Below, one piece after another: positions 1-8,056 of a DNA stretch of 46,195 nt. Numbering within the stretch: position 1 is the stretch's first letter; each line of letters opens with the position of its first letter. A model generated the notes under the pieces. It saw nothing but the letters and a program-made list of their open reading frames with translations. It did not search any database and was not told where the DNA came from. Origin of the DNA: Candidatus Peribacteraceae bacterium (GTDB lineage: Bacteria > Patescibacteriota > Gracilibacteria > Peribacterales > Peribacteraceae). The stretch lies in the NCBI GenBank assembly GCA_028707875.1, contig JAQWAC010000002.1, positions 1 through 46,195 on the forward strand. The letters are read 5' to 3'. Both the position numbers and the translations under genes were made by a program.

Positions 1-110
1 GTGGAGTGGACGTTATCCAATTATGGATGCGAAATCAGATGATTTATCTACATATTTTAATCAGAGTATGGAAATCGTTATTGACTCTTACGAATCTCTA
101 AGATTCTCGA
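1..110. other. AT-rich edge with abrupt composition change
   Basis: The first ~105 bases are clearly AT-rich, while everything after about position 111 is GC-rich like the rest of the window. A reading frame is open across this piece in frame 2, but it matches nothing I recognise. It runs into the sugar-transferase fragment in a different frame. The jump could be a contig-end chimera, a recombination junction or a short foreign insert. The sequence alone cannot decide between these. Confidence 0.5.
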
Positions 111-399
111 TGGGCGCGGAGCGAAGGAGAAGGAGATCCACGGCGTTCCCGTCCGCGGCAAACTGGACAAGCTTGAGGAGATCATCAAGCAGGAAAAGAT
201 CACGCACATGATTCAGGCAAGCGGGCTCGAACAGACCCTGAACCTCCTGAGTGCCTGTCGGCACCACCGCATCACGTACATTCTCCTTCCGTCCGTCCTC
301 GGCATCGTGGACCGCGACAAGCGCGTGGAGGATCTGGAAGGATACCCCGTCACCGTCGTCCGTCCCCGACGTTCCGAACTCCTGAGTTTCTTCCGATAA
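85..399 (+). pseudogene. Fragment of a polyprenyl-phosphate sugar transferase (CoA-binding-like domain only)
   Basis: The open frame from the stop at 82 to TAA at 397-399 encodes about 104 residues resembling the middle nucleotide-binding-like domain (CoA_binding_3) of WcaJ/EpsL-type undecaprenyl-phosphate sugar transferases. Recognisable stretches are ILDGRG, HGVPVRGKLD and VTVVRP. The N-terminal membrane helices and the C-terminal catalytic sugar-transferase domain are missing, and no start codon precedes the conserved part. The 5' side coincides with the composition break at about 105-110. The stop lies 4 nt before the next ATG, so this was probably once co-transcribed with the sugar nucleotidyltransferase. 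A genuine short protein with a lost start is possible, but a broken gene is more likely. Confidence 0.55.
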
Positions 400-403
400 C
401 GCG

Positions 404-1360
404 ATGCATGCATTTATTTTAGCCGGCGGATTCGCCACACGTCTGTGGCCCCTCACGGAACGCCGTGCAAAGCCGCTTCTGCCGCTTGCAGGCGAACCCA
501 TTATCAATCATCTCCTGCGGCATCTCTCGTGGGAAATCCCCATCACCATCAGTGTCAATGCGACGTTTGAAGCGAGCTTTCATAAGTGGAAGGAACGCGA
601 ACACCGCACAAACATCGAGATCGTCATCGAGGAATCGAAGAGGGACGACCAGAAGCTCGGGGCGCTGGGTGCCGTCGGACAATGGATCACGCACCACGGC
701 ATCACGGATGACATCCTTCTCCTTACGGGAGACAACTACTGCGGATTCTCCTTCCATGATTTCCTCAGCCACTTCACGGCCGGCACCCCCCTGATCGCCG
801 CCCACAACATCGGGGATCTCGAGAAAGCCAAATCCTTCGGAACCATCATCCCCGCACCGGACAGTAAGACGGTGGAGGCGTTTGAGGAGAAGCCTCTCAA
901 ACCGCGAAGCACCCTCGTGAGCACCGGCTGCTCCGTCATCCCCGCCCCCCTCCTGCCGACCCTGGTGGAATTTGCACGCGAGCGACCGGACAACCTCGGC
1001 GGAATCTTCGAGGAATTCCTGCGTCGCGGCATTCCGGTTGAGTTCCGCGCCTATACGGATCTGTGGTTCGACATCGGTTCCTTCGAGGCGTACCTCGAGG
1101 CCAACCGCGCACTCGTCGGAGACAAACTGCTTCTGGGAAAGGATGCGACCAGCGAGAGAACGGATACGCACGGCACCGTGGTTCTCGGGCAACGCTCGGT
1201 TGTCCGCGATTCCACGCTCTCCAATGTGGTCCTCTTTGAAAATTGTACGGTGGAGGATTGCGTGCTTGAGGACTGCATCCTCGACGATCACTGCACGCTC
1301 AAGGGCATTGACCTCAACGGACAAATGCTCCGGGAAGGCACCGTATTGACACGCAAATAA
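404..1360 (+). CDS. Sugar-phosphate nucleotidyltransferase
   Basis: This 318-residue protein starts with the nucleotide-binding signature of sugar nucleotidyltransferases: LAGGFATRLWPLT, followed by KPLLPLAG. Residues 1-230 form the Rossmann-like NTP_transferase domain, with LTGDNY as the metal/substrate aspartate region and GTIIP and FEEKP in the usual positions. Residues about 245-310 look like a short left-handed beta-helix (hexapeptide-like turns such as VVLGQRSVV). The family makes NDP-sugars (GDP-mannose, dTDP- or UDP-glucose); the exact substrate cannot be assigned. The adjacent sugar-transferase fragment and the later polysaccharide genes suggest a role in surface glycan precursor supply in the cytoplasm. 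ATG 404 is the first start and fits the family N-terminus. Confidence 0.85.
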   Translation: MHAFILAGGFATRLWPLTERRAKPLLPLAGEPIINHLLRHLSWEIPITISVNATFEASFHKWKEREHRTNIEIVIEESKRDDQKLGALGAVGQWITHHGITDDILLLTGDNYCGFSFHDFLSHFTAGTPLIAAHNIGDLEKAKSFGTIIPAPDSKTVEAFEEKPLKPRSTLVSTGCSVIPAPLLPTLVEFARERPDNLGGIFEEFLRRGIPVEFRAYTDLWFDIGSFEAYLEANRALVGDKLLLGKDATSERTDTHGTVVLGQRSVVRDSTLSNVVLFENCTVEDCVLEDCILDDHCTLKGIDLNGQMLREGTVLTRK

Positions 1361-1412
1361 GCCTGTGGTCGCGATTGCGCGCCTTCCTCTCCTTCCCTAC
1401 ACTCAGCGGGCC

Positions 1413-2081
1413 ATGTTTCGCCGCCTTTTGCCTGTCGCGCTCTGTCTGCTCCTCATAAGTTGCGGATCATCCGCTCTGCACTTCACCCTGACCATGGATG
1501 TCAGTGATGCCGCAAAGCAAACGGAGCTCATGAATGCAAGCAAGAGAGTGGTGGAACGTCGTCTGGGCAGTCTCGGGACCAAGTCGACCGACCTGACCGT
1601 CGTCTCCGGAACGGGCGGAACGGCCTCATTGTCGTTCTCTCCGCAGGACGACACGGTGAAGGATGAGATCACAAAAGAACTCATCACGCCCTTCTCTCTG
1701 GAGATCATGCTCTTCACGGGGAAAGACAAGGAGAAGGACAAAGGCGATCTTTTCGTAGAGGAGCAGGGATGGTTCACCAAGACCGGCATTAATGAGAAAA
1801 CCATCATTTGGGCGCAGGCAAGCAGGGATGAATGGGGGAAAGGGGAAGTGGAGTTGAATTTCACACCCGAAGGACACACGCTCCTCAATAAGACTTTCCG
1901 CGAGAATGTGGGAGGGCAGCTCGGACTCTTCGTGCGAGAACGTCTCATGTCGAAGCTCCTCATCGAGACGAAGGACCTTAAGGAAAATATCGTGATTGCG
2001 GGTATCCCTTCCCCGGATATTGCTGCTATCTTTGCCGACGACGTGAATACCGGTGTACACGTGACATTCTCTCTTCCATAA
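1413..2081 (+). CDS. Lipoprotein with a SecD-P1-like domain
   Basis: The start at 1413 gives a clean lipoprotein signal peptide with lipobox LISC; the longer ORF start (1365) would bury it. A TACACT hexamer lies 9 nt upstream. The mature part (about 205 residues) resembles the periplasmic P1 region of SecD. It has VVERRLGSLG, like the SecD ERRIxxLGV segment, and later LNFTPEGHTLLNKTFRENVG, like the SecD F..EGA..F..LT..NVG segment. It has no transmembrane helices after the signal. It lies 25 nt upstream of secD, so it was probably made as a membrane-anchored partner or duplicate of the SecD extracytoplasmic domain. That role is inferred. Confidence 0.7.
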   Translation: MFRRLLPVALCLLLISCGSSALHFTLTMDVSDAAKQTELMNASKRVVERRLGSLGTKSTDLTVVSGTGGTASLSFSPQDDTVKDEITKELITPFSLEIMLFTGKDKEKDKGDLFVEEQGWFTKTGINEKTIIWAQASRDEWGKGEVELNFTPEGHTLLNKTFRENVGGQLGLFVRERLMSKLLIETKDLKENIVIAGIPSPDIAAIFADDVNTGVHVTFSLP

Positions 2082-2106
2082 GCCTTTTTAAGTCCCATCC
2101 TTCCGT

Positions 2107-4557
2107 ATGCAATCCAAACGCTCCTTCCTCTGGCCGATCCTCGTCGCCGTCATCGGCGCCTTCTTCCTCTTCGTCGCTCTTCCCGATTCATGGAAGGCAT
2201 GGGCTCCCGGTTTCCTCCGGAGTCCGACCATTCACTTCGGTCTCGATCTTGTAGGAGGAACCCAACTGGATTTCCGCATTTCCGAGCAGGAAATGGATGA
2301 CCAGATGAAGCGCATTCAGGCGGAAATCGACCAACTGAAGAATCAGAACGCAGATTCCCAGAAAATCGCGATTTTGGAGCAGCAGCTCCGCAGCACCGAA
2401 CAGCAGAAAACCACCATTGTGGAATCGATCCGCACCGTCCTCGAGCGCCGCATCAACGCGCTCGGCGTGAGCGAGGCAGTGATCACCCCCTCTTACATGG
2501 GCACGGAGAAGCACCTCCTCGTGGAATGCCCCGGTGTCGTGGACATGCAGAAATGCATCGCAACGGTGGGAAAAACCATCCAGCTCGAATTCAAGGAGGA
2601 ATTCACCGAAGCGACGGCTGAGTTTGAGAAGAGCGTGCACGACCGCGCCGATGCCGCCCTGAGACGGATCACGGTGAGCGGTTCCACTCTGAGCGTCGTG
2701 GGGCAGGATCTCGGCTCCACACTCGGCGTGGCCTACACGGACAAACAGTGGCTCATCAAGAGCGCCCTGCCGAAAGGCCTCGAGGGTGTCTGGAATCAGA
2801 AACCGGGCGTCGTCGTGAAGCGCGAAGGTTCCGTCATGGTCCCCGATCAGGATCAGAACGGAAATCCCATAGAAAAACCTGTTTCCGGCATCTTCCTGAC
2901 CGAAGTCACGGAACCAAAGACGCAAACGGGCCACACGGTGAATGAGGCTCCCACGGCTTTCTCCCTCCTCGCGGAAGGGAAGAAGAATCGATCCTATATC
3001 CCCATGCTCGACACCGTTCTCGATGACAAAGTGGATGCCTCCATCAAGTCCACAATCCTCGCCATGGGCGCCGGAGAGCTGAAGATCGCCAACCTCGCCG
3101 ACGGTTCTGCAGCATTGATCTTCCTCCGCGGGAATACGCCCGGTCAGGAGCAAATGGCGGCCAGTCACATTCTGATCTCCTACGCCGGAGCGACGGGAGC
3201 GGCCAAGACCGTGACGCGCACGAAGGATCAGGCACTCACCACCGTCCGAAAACTGAAGCAGGATATTGACGGAGGCGCCTCATTCGCGGAACTCGCGAAG
3301 AAGTATTCCGACGATACCGGCAACGCCTCCAAAGGAGGAAGCCTGGGAACGTTCGGCAGAAACGCGATGGTGCCCGCCTTCGAGGAGGCGGCCTTCGCCC
3401 TCCCGACGGGAGGCGTCAGCGACCCCGTGGAAACGCAATTCGGTTATCACCTGATTCGCGCCGATCAGGCGGTCACCAAAGCAGCCGACCGCGCCGCCTT
3501 CGACGAATTGCTCATCACCGGTACCGGAGCCGTCGTTGAGGCGGGAGGAGTGCTCGCAGACCTCAAAGCGGGCCGCGTGAAGAAGTTCGAGGATTCCATC
3601 GCTCTGCGTTCTCTCTTCTTCTCCCTCCTCCCCACAGGCTGGAAGGATACGACCCTGAACGGTAAGCATTTCCGCTCCGCAGGCGTGACACTCGATCCGA
3701 CTTCTTCGCTCCCCATCGTGCAAATCTCGTTCGATGAAGAGGGTGCAAAACTCTTCCAGGAACTCACCAAGAAGAATGTCGGCAAGCGCATCGCCATCTT
3801 CGTCGGCGGCGATCTTGTCTCCGCCCCCATGGTCCAGTCGGAAATTTCCGGAGGAACCGCCATCATCACCGGCAGCGGCAACTTCGATGAGGCGCAGAAT
3901 CTCGCACAGGACCTGAACACGGGTGCCATCCCCGCTCCGATCTACCTCTCGGGTCAGAACACCATCGAGGCGACGCTCGGAGGCGAGGCGCTCCGCACCT
4001 CCCTGAAGGCCGCCCTCATCGGCGTCGTCATCCTGATGCTCTACATGATCCTGATTTACCGGTTCCTCGGCTTCCTGGCCGACGTTGCTCTGAGCATCTA
4101 TGCTCTGCTCTTCCTTGCGATCCTCAAGCTCCCGCTCCTCCTTCTCACCAGCCAGTATATCGTCCTCACGCTCGCAGGCATGGCCGGTATTATTCTCTCC
4201 ATGGGTATGGCCGTGGACGCGAACGTGCTCATCTTTGAACGCATCAAAGAGGAATTGCGCAAAGGAAAATCCATTTCCACTTCCGTCACCATCGGCTTCA
4301 AGCGGGCATGGCCGAGTATCCGCGACGGAAATGCCTCGACGCTCCTCACCTGTCTGATTCTGTTTATGATCGGAACCTCCATCGTCCGCGGATTCTCCGT
4401 GACGCTGAGCATGGGAGTTTTGATGTCCATGTTCACCGCAATCACAGTCACGCGCTGGCTGATCGAGAAAACCTCGCATCTCTCCATCGTACAGAATACG
4501 TACTTCTTTGTGGGCATCCGCACGGAGAAGAAGCCGATTGAGCCTTTCCATGCCTGA
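2107..4557 (+). CDS. secD: Protein translocase subunit SecD with an internal parvulin (PpiC) domain
   Basis: SecD helps pull secreted proteins across the membrane after SecA/SecYEG. This copy has 816 residues, well above the usual 400-620. Residues 8-26 are the first membrane helix; FGLDLVGGTQL (about 43-53) is the SecD hallmark. Residues 60-105 are a predicted coiled coil, and ERRINALGVSE starts P1. Residues about 350-455 form a complete parvulin-type prolyl isomerase, with ASHILISYAG, FAELAKKYSDD, GGSLGTFGR, MVPAFEEAAFAL and TQFGYHLI. P1 then resumes (FDEEGAKLFQELTKKNVGKR, ISGG), followed by about five C-terminal helices with GMAVDANVLIFERIKEEL. The segment 165-350 is not recognised. No secF is seen in the window. 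The gene overlaps folB by 8 nt. Confidence 0.92.
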   Translation: MQSKRSFLWPILVAVIGAFFLFVALPDSWKAWAPGFLRSPTIHFGLDLVGGTQLDFRISEQEMDDQMKRIQAEIDQLKNQNADSQKIAILEQQLRSTEQQKTTIVESIRTVLERRINALGVSEAVITPSYMGTEKHLLVECPGVVDMQKCIATVGKTIQLEFKEEFTEATAEFEKSVHDRADAALRRITVSGSTLSVVGQDLGSTLGVAYTDKQWLIKSALPKGLEGVWNQKPGVVVKREGSVMVPDQDQNGNPIEKPVSGIFLTEVTEPKTQTGHTVNEAPTAFSLLAEGKKNRSYIPMLDTVLDDKVDASIKSTILAMGAGELKIANLADGSAALIFLRGNTPGQEQMAASHILISYAGATGAAKTVTRTKDQALTTVRKLKQDIDGGASFAELAKKYSDDTGNASKGGSLGTFGRNAMVPAFEEAAFALPTGGVSDPVETQFGYHLIRADQAVTKAADRAAFDELLITGTGAVVEAGGVLADLKAGRVKKFEDSIALRSLFFSLLPTGWKDTTLNGKHFRSAGVTLDPTSSLPIVQISFDEEGAKLFQELTKKNVGKRIAIFVGGDLVSAPMVQSEISGGTAIITGSGNFDEAQNLAQDLNTGAIPAPIYLSGQNTIEATLGGEALRTSLKAALIGVVILMLYMILIYRFLGFLADVALSIYALLFLAILKLPLLLLTSQYIVLTLAGMAGIILSMGMAVDANVLIFERIKEELRKGKSISTSVTIGFKRAWPSIRDGNASTLLTCLILFMIGTSIVRGFSVTLSMGVLMSMFTAITVTRWLIEKTSHLSIVQNTYFFVGIRTEKKPIEPFHA

Positions 4558-4891
4558 TCTCCTCACTATCGAGAATCTGGAACTCCGGACCCGCATAGGG
4601 CTCCCGGAGGAGGAAAGGGCGAAGGAGCAGCGTGTCCTCGTGACTGTTGAGCTGTCACTTGCGACCACGCAACACCATCACGACGATCTGGAGCAGAGCA
4701 TCGATTATGCCTCCGTCGTGGAGAGCGTGCTGGAGCTGGCGAAAACCGAACGCAGAACCATGGAGTTCTTCGCCGAAGAGATTGCCGCACTGATCCTGAA
4801 AAAATTCCGCGCCAAGAGTGTCTGCGTCACTGTGAAAAAATTCGCTCTTCCGGGAATCGATCATGCGTCGTTCACCGTGACACGACCATAG
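4550..4891 (+). CDS. folB: Dihydroneopterin aldolase
   Basis: FolB cleaves 7,8-dihydroneopterin to 6-hydroxymethyl-dihydropterin and glycolaldehyde in folate synthesis. The protein from ATG 4550 has 113 residues, normal for the family, and begins LLTIENLELRTRIGL. It shows the family blocks IDYASV, EFFAEEIAALIL (catalytic-region glutamate) and the C-terminal KFALPGIDHA, close to the usual K..ALPGA. The ORF-track start at 4508 adds 14 residues without family support. The start overlaps the secD stop by 8 nt, so translation is probably coupled to secD. It is followed directly by folK and folE. Confidence 0.85.
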   Translation: MPDLLTIENLELRTRIGLPEEERAKEQRVLVTVELSLATTQHHHDDLEQSIDYASVVESVLELAKTERRTMEFFAEEIAALILKKFRAKSVCVTVKKFALPGIDHASFTVTRP

Positions 4892-5349
4892 CCACTGTCT
4901 TCATCGGCATCGGCTCGAACATTGATCCGGAGAGGAACATGGAACGGTGTGCAGGACTGCTGCGCAAACAATGGCCGGACATCCGCTTCTCCTCCGTCTA
5001 TCGTTCCGCCCCGCAGCTCGTGGCGAATCAGCCGGCTTTCCTCAACGCCGTGGCGCGGTTCGAAACGGAAGAGGATCCCGATACGGTCTTCCGGAACATG
5101 CAGGTGATCGAGCGGATGCTCAAGAAAGATGTCCCCTATCGCTACGGCCCCCGCACGATCGACCTCGACCTGCTGCTCTATGATGACCCGAAACTCGACG
5201 CGCCGGGAATCGTGCTTCCGCACCCGAAAATGGAGGAACGACGCTTCGTTCTGGAACCGCTCTGCGAACTCACGGATGAGCCCCGATGGCATGAAATCCT
5301 CAAGAAAACCCTCGATCAACCCTGCGAGAAGACCGACATCGTCTTATAA
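4888..5349 (+). CDS. folK: 6-hydroxymethyl-dihydropterin pyrophosphokinase, unusual start
   Basis: FolK transfers pyrophosphate from ATP to 6-hydroxymethyl-dihydropterin. The conserved core is present: [11 protein letters not shown] at the N-terminus, [31 protein letters not shown] (substrate and Mg sites) and [16 protein letters not shown]. The ORF track starts at ATG 4939, which would delete the essential GIGSN strand. Reading the same frame upstream gives no ATG, GTG or TTG before the family N-terminus. The best-placed candidate is ATA at 4888, overlapping the folB stop as ATAG. Either a rare AUA start, a frameshift linking FolB to FolK, or a base error in ATA (for ATG) must explain this. 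The function is secure; the start is not. Confidence 0.8.
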   Translation: MATVFIGIGSNIDPERNMERCAGLLRKQWPDIRFSSVYRSAPQLVANQPAFLNAVARFETEEDPDTVFRNMQVIERMLKKDVPYRYGPRTIDLDLLLYDDPKLDAPGIVLPHPKMEERRFVLEPLCELTDEPRWHEILKKTLDQPCEKTDIVL

Positions 5350-5359
5350 TCGGACTGCC

Positions 5360-5902
5360 ATGGAAAACCTGTACCGCGACCTGCTGAAGAAGATCGGCGA
5401 GAACCCCGACCGCGAGGGGCTGAAGAAGACGCCGCGGCGCTGCGAGGATGCTATGAAATTTTTGGCGTCCGGCTATGGACTCTCGTTGGAGAAAGTCGTG
5501 AACAATGCCCTCTTCAAGGCCGATACCGACGGCATGATCATCGTGAAGGATATTGAGTGCTACTCGCTCTGCGAGCACCACATGCTGCCGTTCGTCGGCA
5601 AAGTGCACGTGGGCTACATTCCGGATAAGAAGGTGATCGGTCTCAGCAAAATTCCGCGCGTCGTGGACATGTTTGCGCGCCGCCTGCAGACGCAGGAGAG
5701 ACTCGGCCAGCAGATCTGCGATGCGTTGGAAAAAGTCCTCAAACCCAAGGGTATCGGCGTCGTGATCGAGGCCAGCCACTTCTGCATGATGATGCGCGGC
5801 GTGGAGAAGCAGCATTCCACCGCCGTCACCAGCCACGTGAAAGGAACATTCCGGAAGGATCCGCGCACACGACAGGAATTCTTAAGACTTGTTGGAGCCT
5901 AG
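5360..5902 (+). CDS. folE: GTP cyclohydrolase I
   Basis: FolE opens GTP to 7,8-dihydroneopterin triphosphate, the first step of folate synthesis. The 180-residue protein from ATG 5360 carries the zinc ligands in CEHHMLPF and HFCMMMRGV, the substrate-binding [10 protein letters not shown] and the C-terminal QHSTAVTS. The ORF-track start 5129 lies inside folK and is not used. A TATAAT hexamer (5345-5350) is 9 nt before the ATG, so folE may have its own promoter besides transcription from the secD-folB-folK side. Confidence 0.95.
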   Translation: MENLYRDLLKKIGENPDREGLKKTPRRCEDAMKFLASGYGLSLEKVVNNALFKADTDGMIIVKDIECYSLCEHHMLPFVGKVHVGYIPDKKVIGLSKIPRVVDMFARRLQTQERLGQQICDALEKVLKPKGIGVVIEASHFCMMMRGVEKQHSTAVTSHVKGTFRKDPRTRQEFLRLVGA

Positions 5903-5905
5903 TGA

Positions 5906-5973
5906 GGATGTCATCCTGAGTTCGTCGAAGGATGACGTCCGATGTCATGGTTCGACGAACTCACCATGACATC
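5906..5973. repeat. Palindromic dispersed repeat, two-hairpin REP-type (copy 1)
   Basis: The first hairpin has GTCATCCT (5910-5917) against AGGATGAC (5929-5936). The second has GATGTCATGG (5941-5950) against CCATGACATC (5964-5973), a perfect 10-bp stem. The loops are also complementary to each other: GAGTTCGTCG (5919-5928) with CGACGAACTC (5953-5962). The same architecture recurs at 40683-40763 and half of it at 20112-20130. It lies between convergent genes folE and the HExxH gene and could stop both transcripts, but has no U-run. Confidence 0.75.
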
Positions 5974-5985
5974 TTAAAGACAACG

Positions 5986-6627
5986 TTAAGCAGCCAGAGC
6001 CACACGGTTCTTCCTGGCTTCCAGAGCCTTAAATTGTCCTTTCCTGACCAATTCCCGATCCGCTGCATCCATCGTGAGATTCTGCGCGATGGACCGGTAT
6101 TCATCGGAGAGAAAATCGATGCGACTTTGCACACTGATGGCGGCCGCCTCGCGGATTTTGCGCGCATCGAATTTTTGCGAGCCGATCGTTATCTCTCCGG
6201 CGTCCGCGACGGAAGATTGCTTCGTGTGCTCCTGCTCATGCAGGAGAATATCTCCCGCCTTCTTCTTGTCGACGATCTTCCCGCCGTCGAAAGTGATCTT
6301 GGCGGGATCCACTCTGATCACCGATGAATCAAGTTGTGCCTCCCCCGCCGTATTTCCCTCGAGTTTTTTCAGCCCCGAGGATGATCCCTTGAATACATCA
6401 CCGACATCCTGTGCCGCCTCCTCCAGGTTCCTGGCCGTATCTTCCCGCTCTTCCGGAGAAGCATGTTCCAAAACTTCCGCGACCTCTCCGCGCGTTTTCT
6501 GAATTTCCGCCCCGCGAATTTCCTTGGCCCGCTCGCGCAGCTCCCGTGCCAACTCGTCCGCCGACCGTTCAACGGATGACTCGGTGACGTCATCGTAGAG
6601 AGTCCGTGCGTGATCAATGGATGCCAT
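5986..6627 (-). CDS. Protein of unknown function with a putative zinc HExxH motif
   Basis: The protein has 213 residues, no signal peptide and no membrane helix. The N-terminal half is charged and helical. Around residue 130 it has ILLHEQEHTKQS, which fits the HExxH zinc-metallopeptidase pattern in a hydrophobic-then-charged context like the short peptidase-like DUF4157 proteins, although the family is not certain. An upstream motif (6671-6693) is shared with the promoter region of the ECF sigma gene at 20007, so it may belong to that regulon. I do not recognise a closer homologue. Confidence 0.6.
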   Translation of the reverse strand: MASIDHARTLYDDVTESSVERSADELARELRERAKEIRGAEIQKTRGEVAEVLEHASPEEREDTARNLEEAAQDVGDVFKGSSSGLKKLEGNTAGEAQLDSSVIRVDPAKITFDGGKIVDKKKAGDILLHEQEHTKQSSVADAGEITIGSQKFDARKIREAAAISVQSRIDFLSDEYRSIAQNLTMDAADRELVRKGQFKALEARKNRVALAA

Positions 6628-6670
6628 ATACGCACATCGTGACGGAGAAAATCACCCCGACCAACCACTC

Positions 6671-6693
6671 TGCGCGCGAAATTCCTTAATTCT
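6671..6693 (-). promoter_or_regulatory. Upstream motif shared with the ECF sigma gene
   Basis: On the minus strand GAATTAAGGAATT is followed within 4 nt by GCGCAGA, centred about 55 nt before the ATG of the HExxH gene. The same 13-mer plus GCGCAGA stands at nearly the same distance before the ECF sigma gene at 20007. GGAAT-type boxes are typical -35 elements of ECF sigma factors, so a common ECF-driven promoter is plausible. The matching -10 is not obvious. Confidence 0.45.
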
Positions 6694-6736
6694 CCAAAAA
6701 TGGCTTCACCAAGCAATTATTTTTGTGTCTTCCAAG

Positions 6737-7231
6737 TCACTTGCGACGTTCGTACACCAGAAAAGTGAAGGGGAATCGATGCTCACTGTCCGCTTCATGA
6801 TCTTCGCGGCTCACTTCGATCCATTCCTCCGTCGGAAACTCCGGAAAAAAGGTGTCACCTTCACTCTCCGTATGAACACGCGTCAAATAGACACGATCCG
6901 CGGTCGGAAGCGCTTGCGCATAAATCTGGCCGCCCCCGATGATAAAGGCCTCCGCCTCCCCGCCTTTTTCCGCACATTGAAGAGCATCCTGAAGAGAGAC
7001 AACCGCCTCGCAGCCTTCGATCTTCAGATTCGCATCGCGGGTGATGATGATGTTCCTGCGCTTCGGCAGCGGATGCCCGATGGATTCGAACGTCTTCCGC
7101 CCCATGATCACCGCATGCCCTTTCGTCGTTTCGCGGAAGTGCTTCATATCGAGAGGCAAATTCCAGAGGAGCTGATTATTGGCGCCAATGGCACCATTCT
7201 CCGCAACGGCGACGATGAGGGAGAGGATCAT
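6737..7231 (-). CDS. folA: Dihydrofolate reductase
   Basis: DHFR reduces dihydrofolate to tetrahydrofolate with NADPH. The 164-residue protein shows [12 protein letters not shown], the [16 protein letters not shown] substrate region, [15 protein letters not shown] and [13 protein letters not shown] (NADPH site), and ends in the expected beta-strands. The start ATG overlaps the thyA stop as ATGA, so the two genes are translationally coupled. ThyA makes dihydrofolate and FolA recycles it. Confidence 0.95.
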   Translation of the reverse strand: MILSLIVAVAENGAIGANNQLLWNLPLDMKHFRETTKGHAVIMGRKTFESIGHPLPKRRNIIITRDANLKIEGCEAVVSLQDALQCAEKGGEAEAFIIGGGQIYAQALPTADRVYLTRVHTESEGDTFFPEFPTEEWIEVSREDHEADSEHRFPFTFLVYERRK

Positions 7232-8022
7232 ACGGCGATGGGGGCTTTGATGGACGGATACGGGTCATAGCCGGTGATCTCAAAATCTTCAAACGTGAAA
7301 TCAAAGAGATCATGAACGGCAGGATTGAGCTTCAGCTGGGGCAAAGAACGCGGTTCCCGCGCAAGTTGCTCCCGCGTCTGATCGAGGTGATTGATATACA
7401 GATGTGCATCACCGAGTGTATGAACAAAGTCCCCCACCTTGAGGTCGCAGACCTGCGCGATCATGTGCGTGAGGAGCGCGTACGACGCGATGTTGAAGGG
7501 CACCCCGAGGAAAATATCGGCGCTGCGCTGATAGAGCTGGCAACTCAATTTCCCGTCCGCGACGTAGAACTGAAAGAGACAGTGACACGGAGGAAGCGCC
7601 ATACGGGGAATCTCCGACACATTCCACGCGCTCACGATGAGCCGCCGCGAGTTCGGATTGTTGCGGATCTGATCCAGAAGCATCGTGATCTGATCGTAAT
7701 TCCTGCCATCGGCCCCCGGCCAACTGCGCCACTGATGACCGTACACGGGCCCAAGTTCCCCCTGCGCATCCGCCCACTCGTCCCAGATCGTCACGTTGTT
7801 CTCGTGCAGATATTTGATGTTCGTTTCGCCCTTCAGAAACCACAGAAGCTCGTGAATAATGGAGCGGGTATGCAGCTTCTTCGTGGTGAGGAGCGGAAAT
7901 CCCTGACTCAAATCAAACCGCATCTGGTAGCCAAAAACAGAGAAAGTCCCCGTCCCGGTCCGGTCATCCTTCTTGGTTCCCGTTTCGAAGACGTGCCGGA
8001 GAAGATCGAGGTATTGGCGCAT
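7228..8022 (-). CDS. thyA: Thymidylate synthase
   Basis: ThyA methylates dUMP to dTMP using methylene-tetrahydrofolate. It has 264 residues, the normal bacterial length. Diagnostic blocks are [12 protein letters not shown], the active-site cysteine in [25 protein letters not shown] and [16 protein letters not shown] hexamer ends 8 nt before the ATG, suggesting a very short leader. It forms a two-gene operon with folA. Confidence 0.97.
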   Translation of the reverse strand: MRQYLDLLRHVFETGTKKDDRTGTGTFSVFGYQMRFDLSQGFPLLTTKKLHTRSIIHELLWFLKGETNIKYLHENNVTIWDEWADAQGELGPVYGHQWRSWPGADGRNYDQITMLLDQIRNNPNSRRLIVSAWNVSEIPRMALPPCHCLFQFYVADGKLSCQLYQRSADIFLGVPFNIASYALLTHMIAQVCDLKVGDFVHTLGDAHLYINHLDQTREQLAREPRSLPQLKLNPAVHDLFDFTFEDFEITGYDPYPSIKAPIAV

Positions 8023-8056
8023 GGACGGACATCATACAGGAAACATCCCGACTCCA

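Noticed and set aside
3280-4668. 462-residue minus-strand ORF
   Set aside because: It runs antisense to secD and folB, which carry unmistakable domain motifs; its translation has no recognisable domain.
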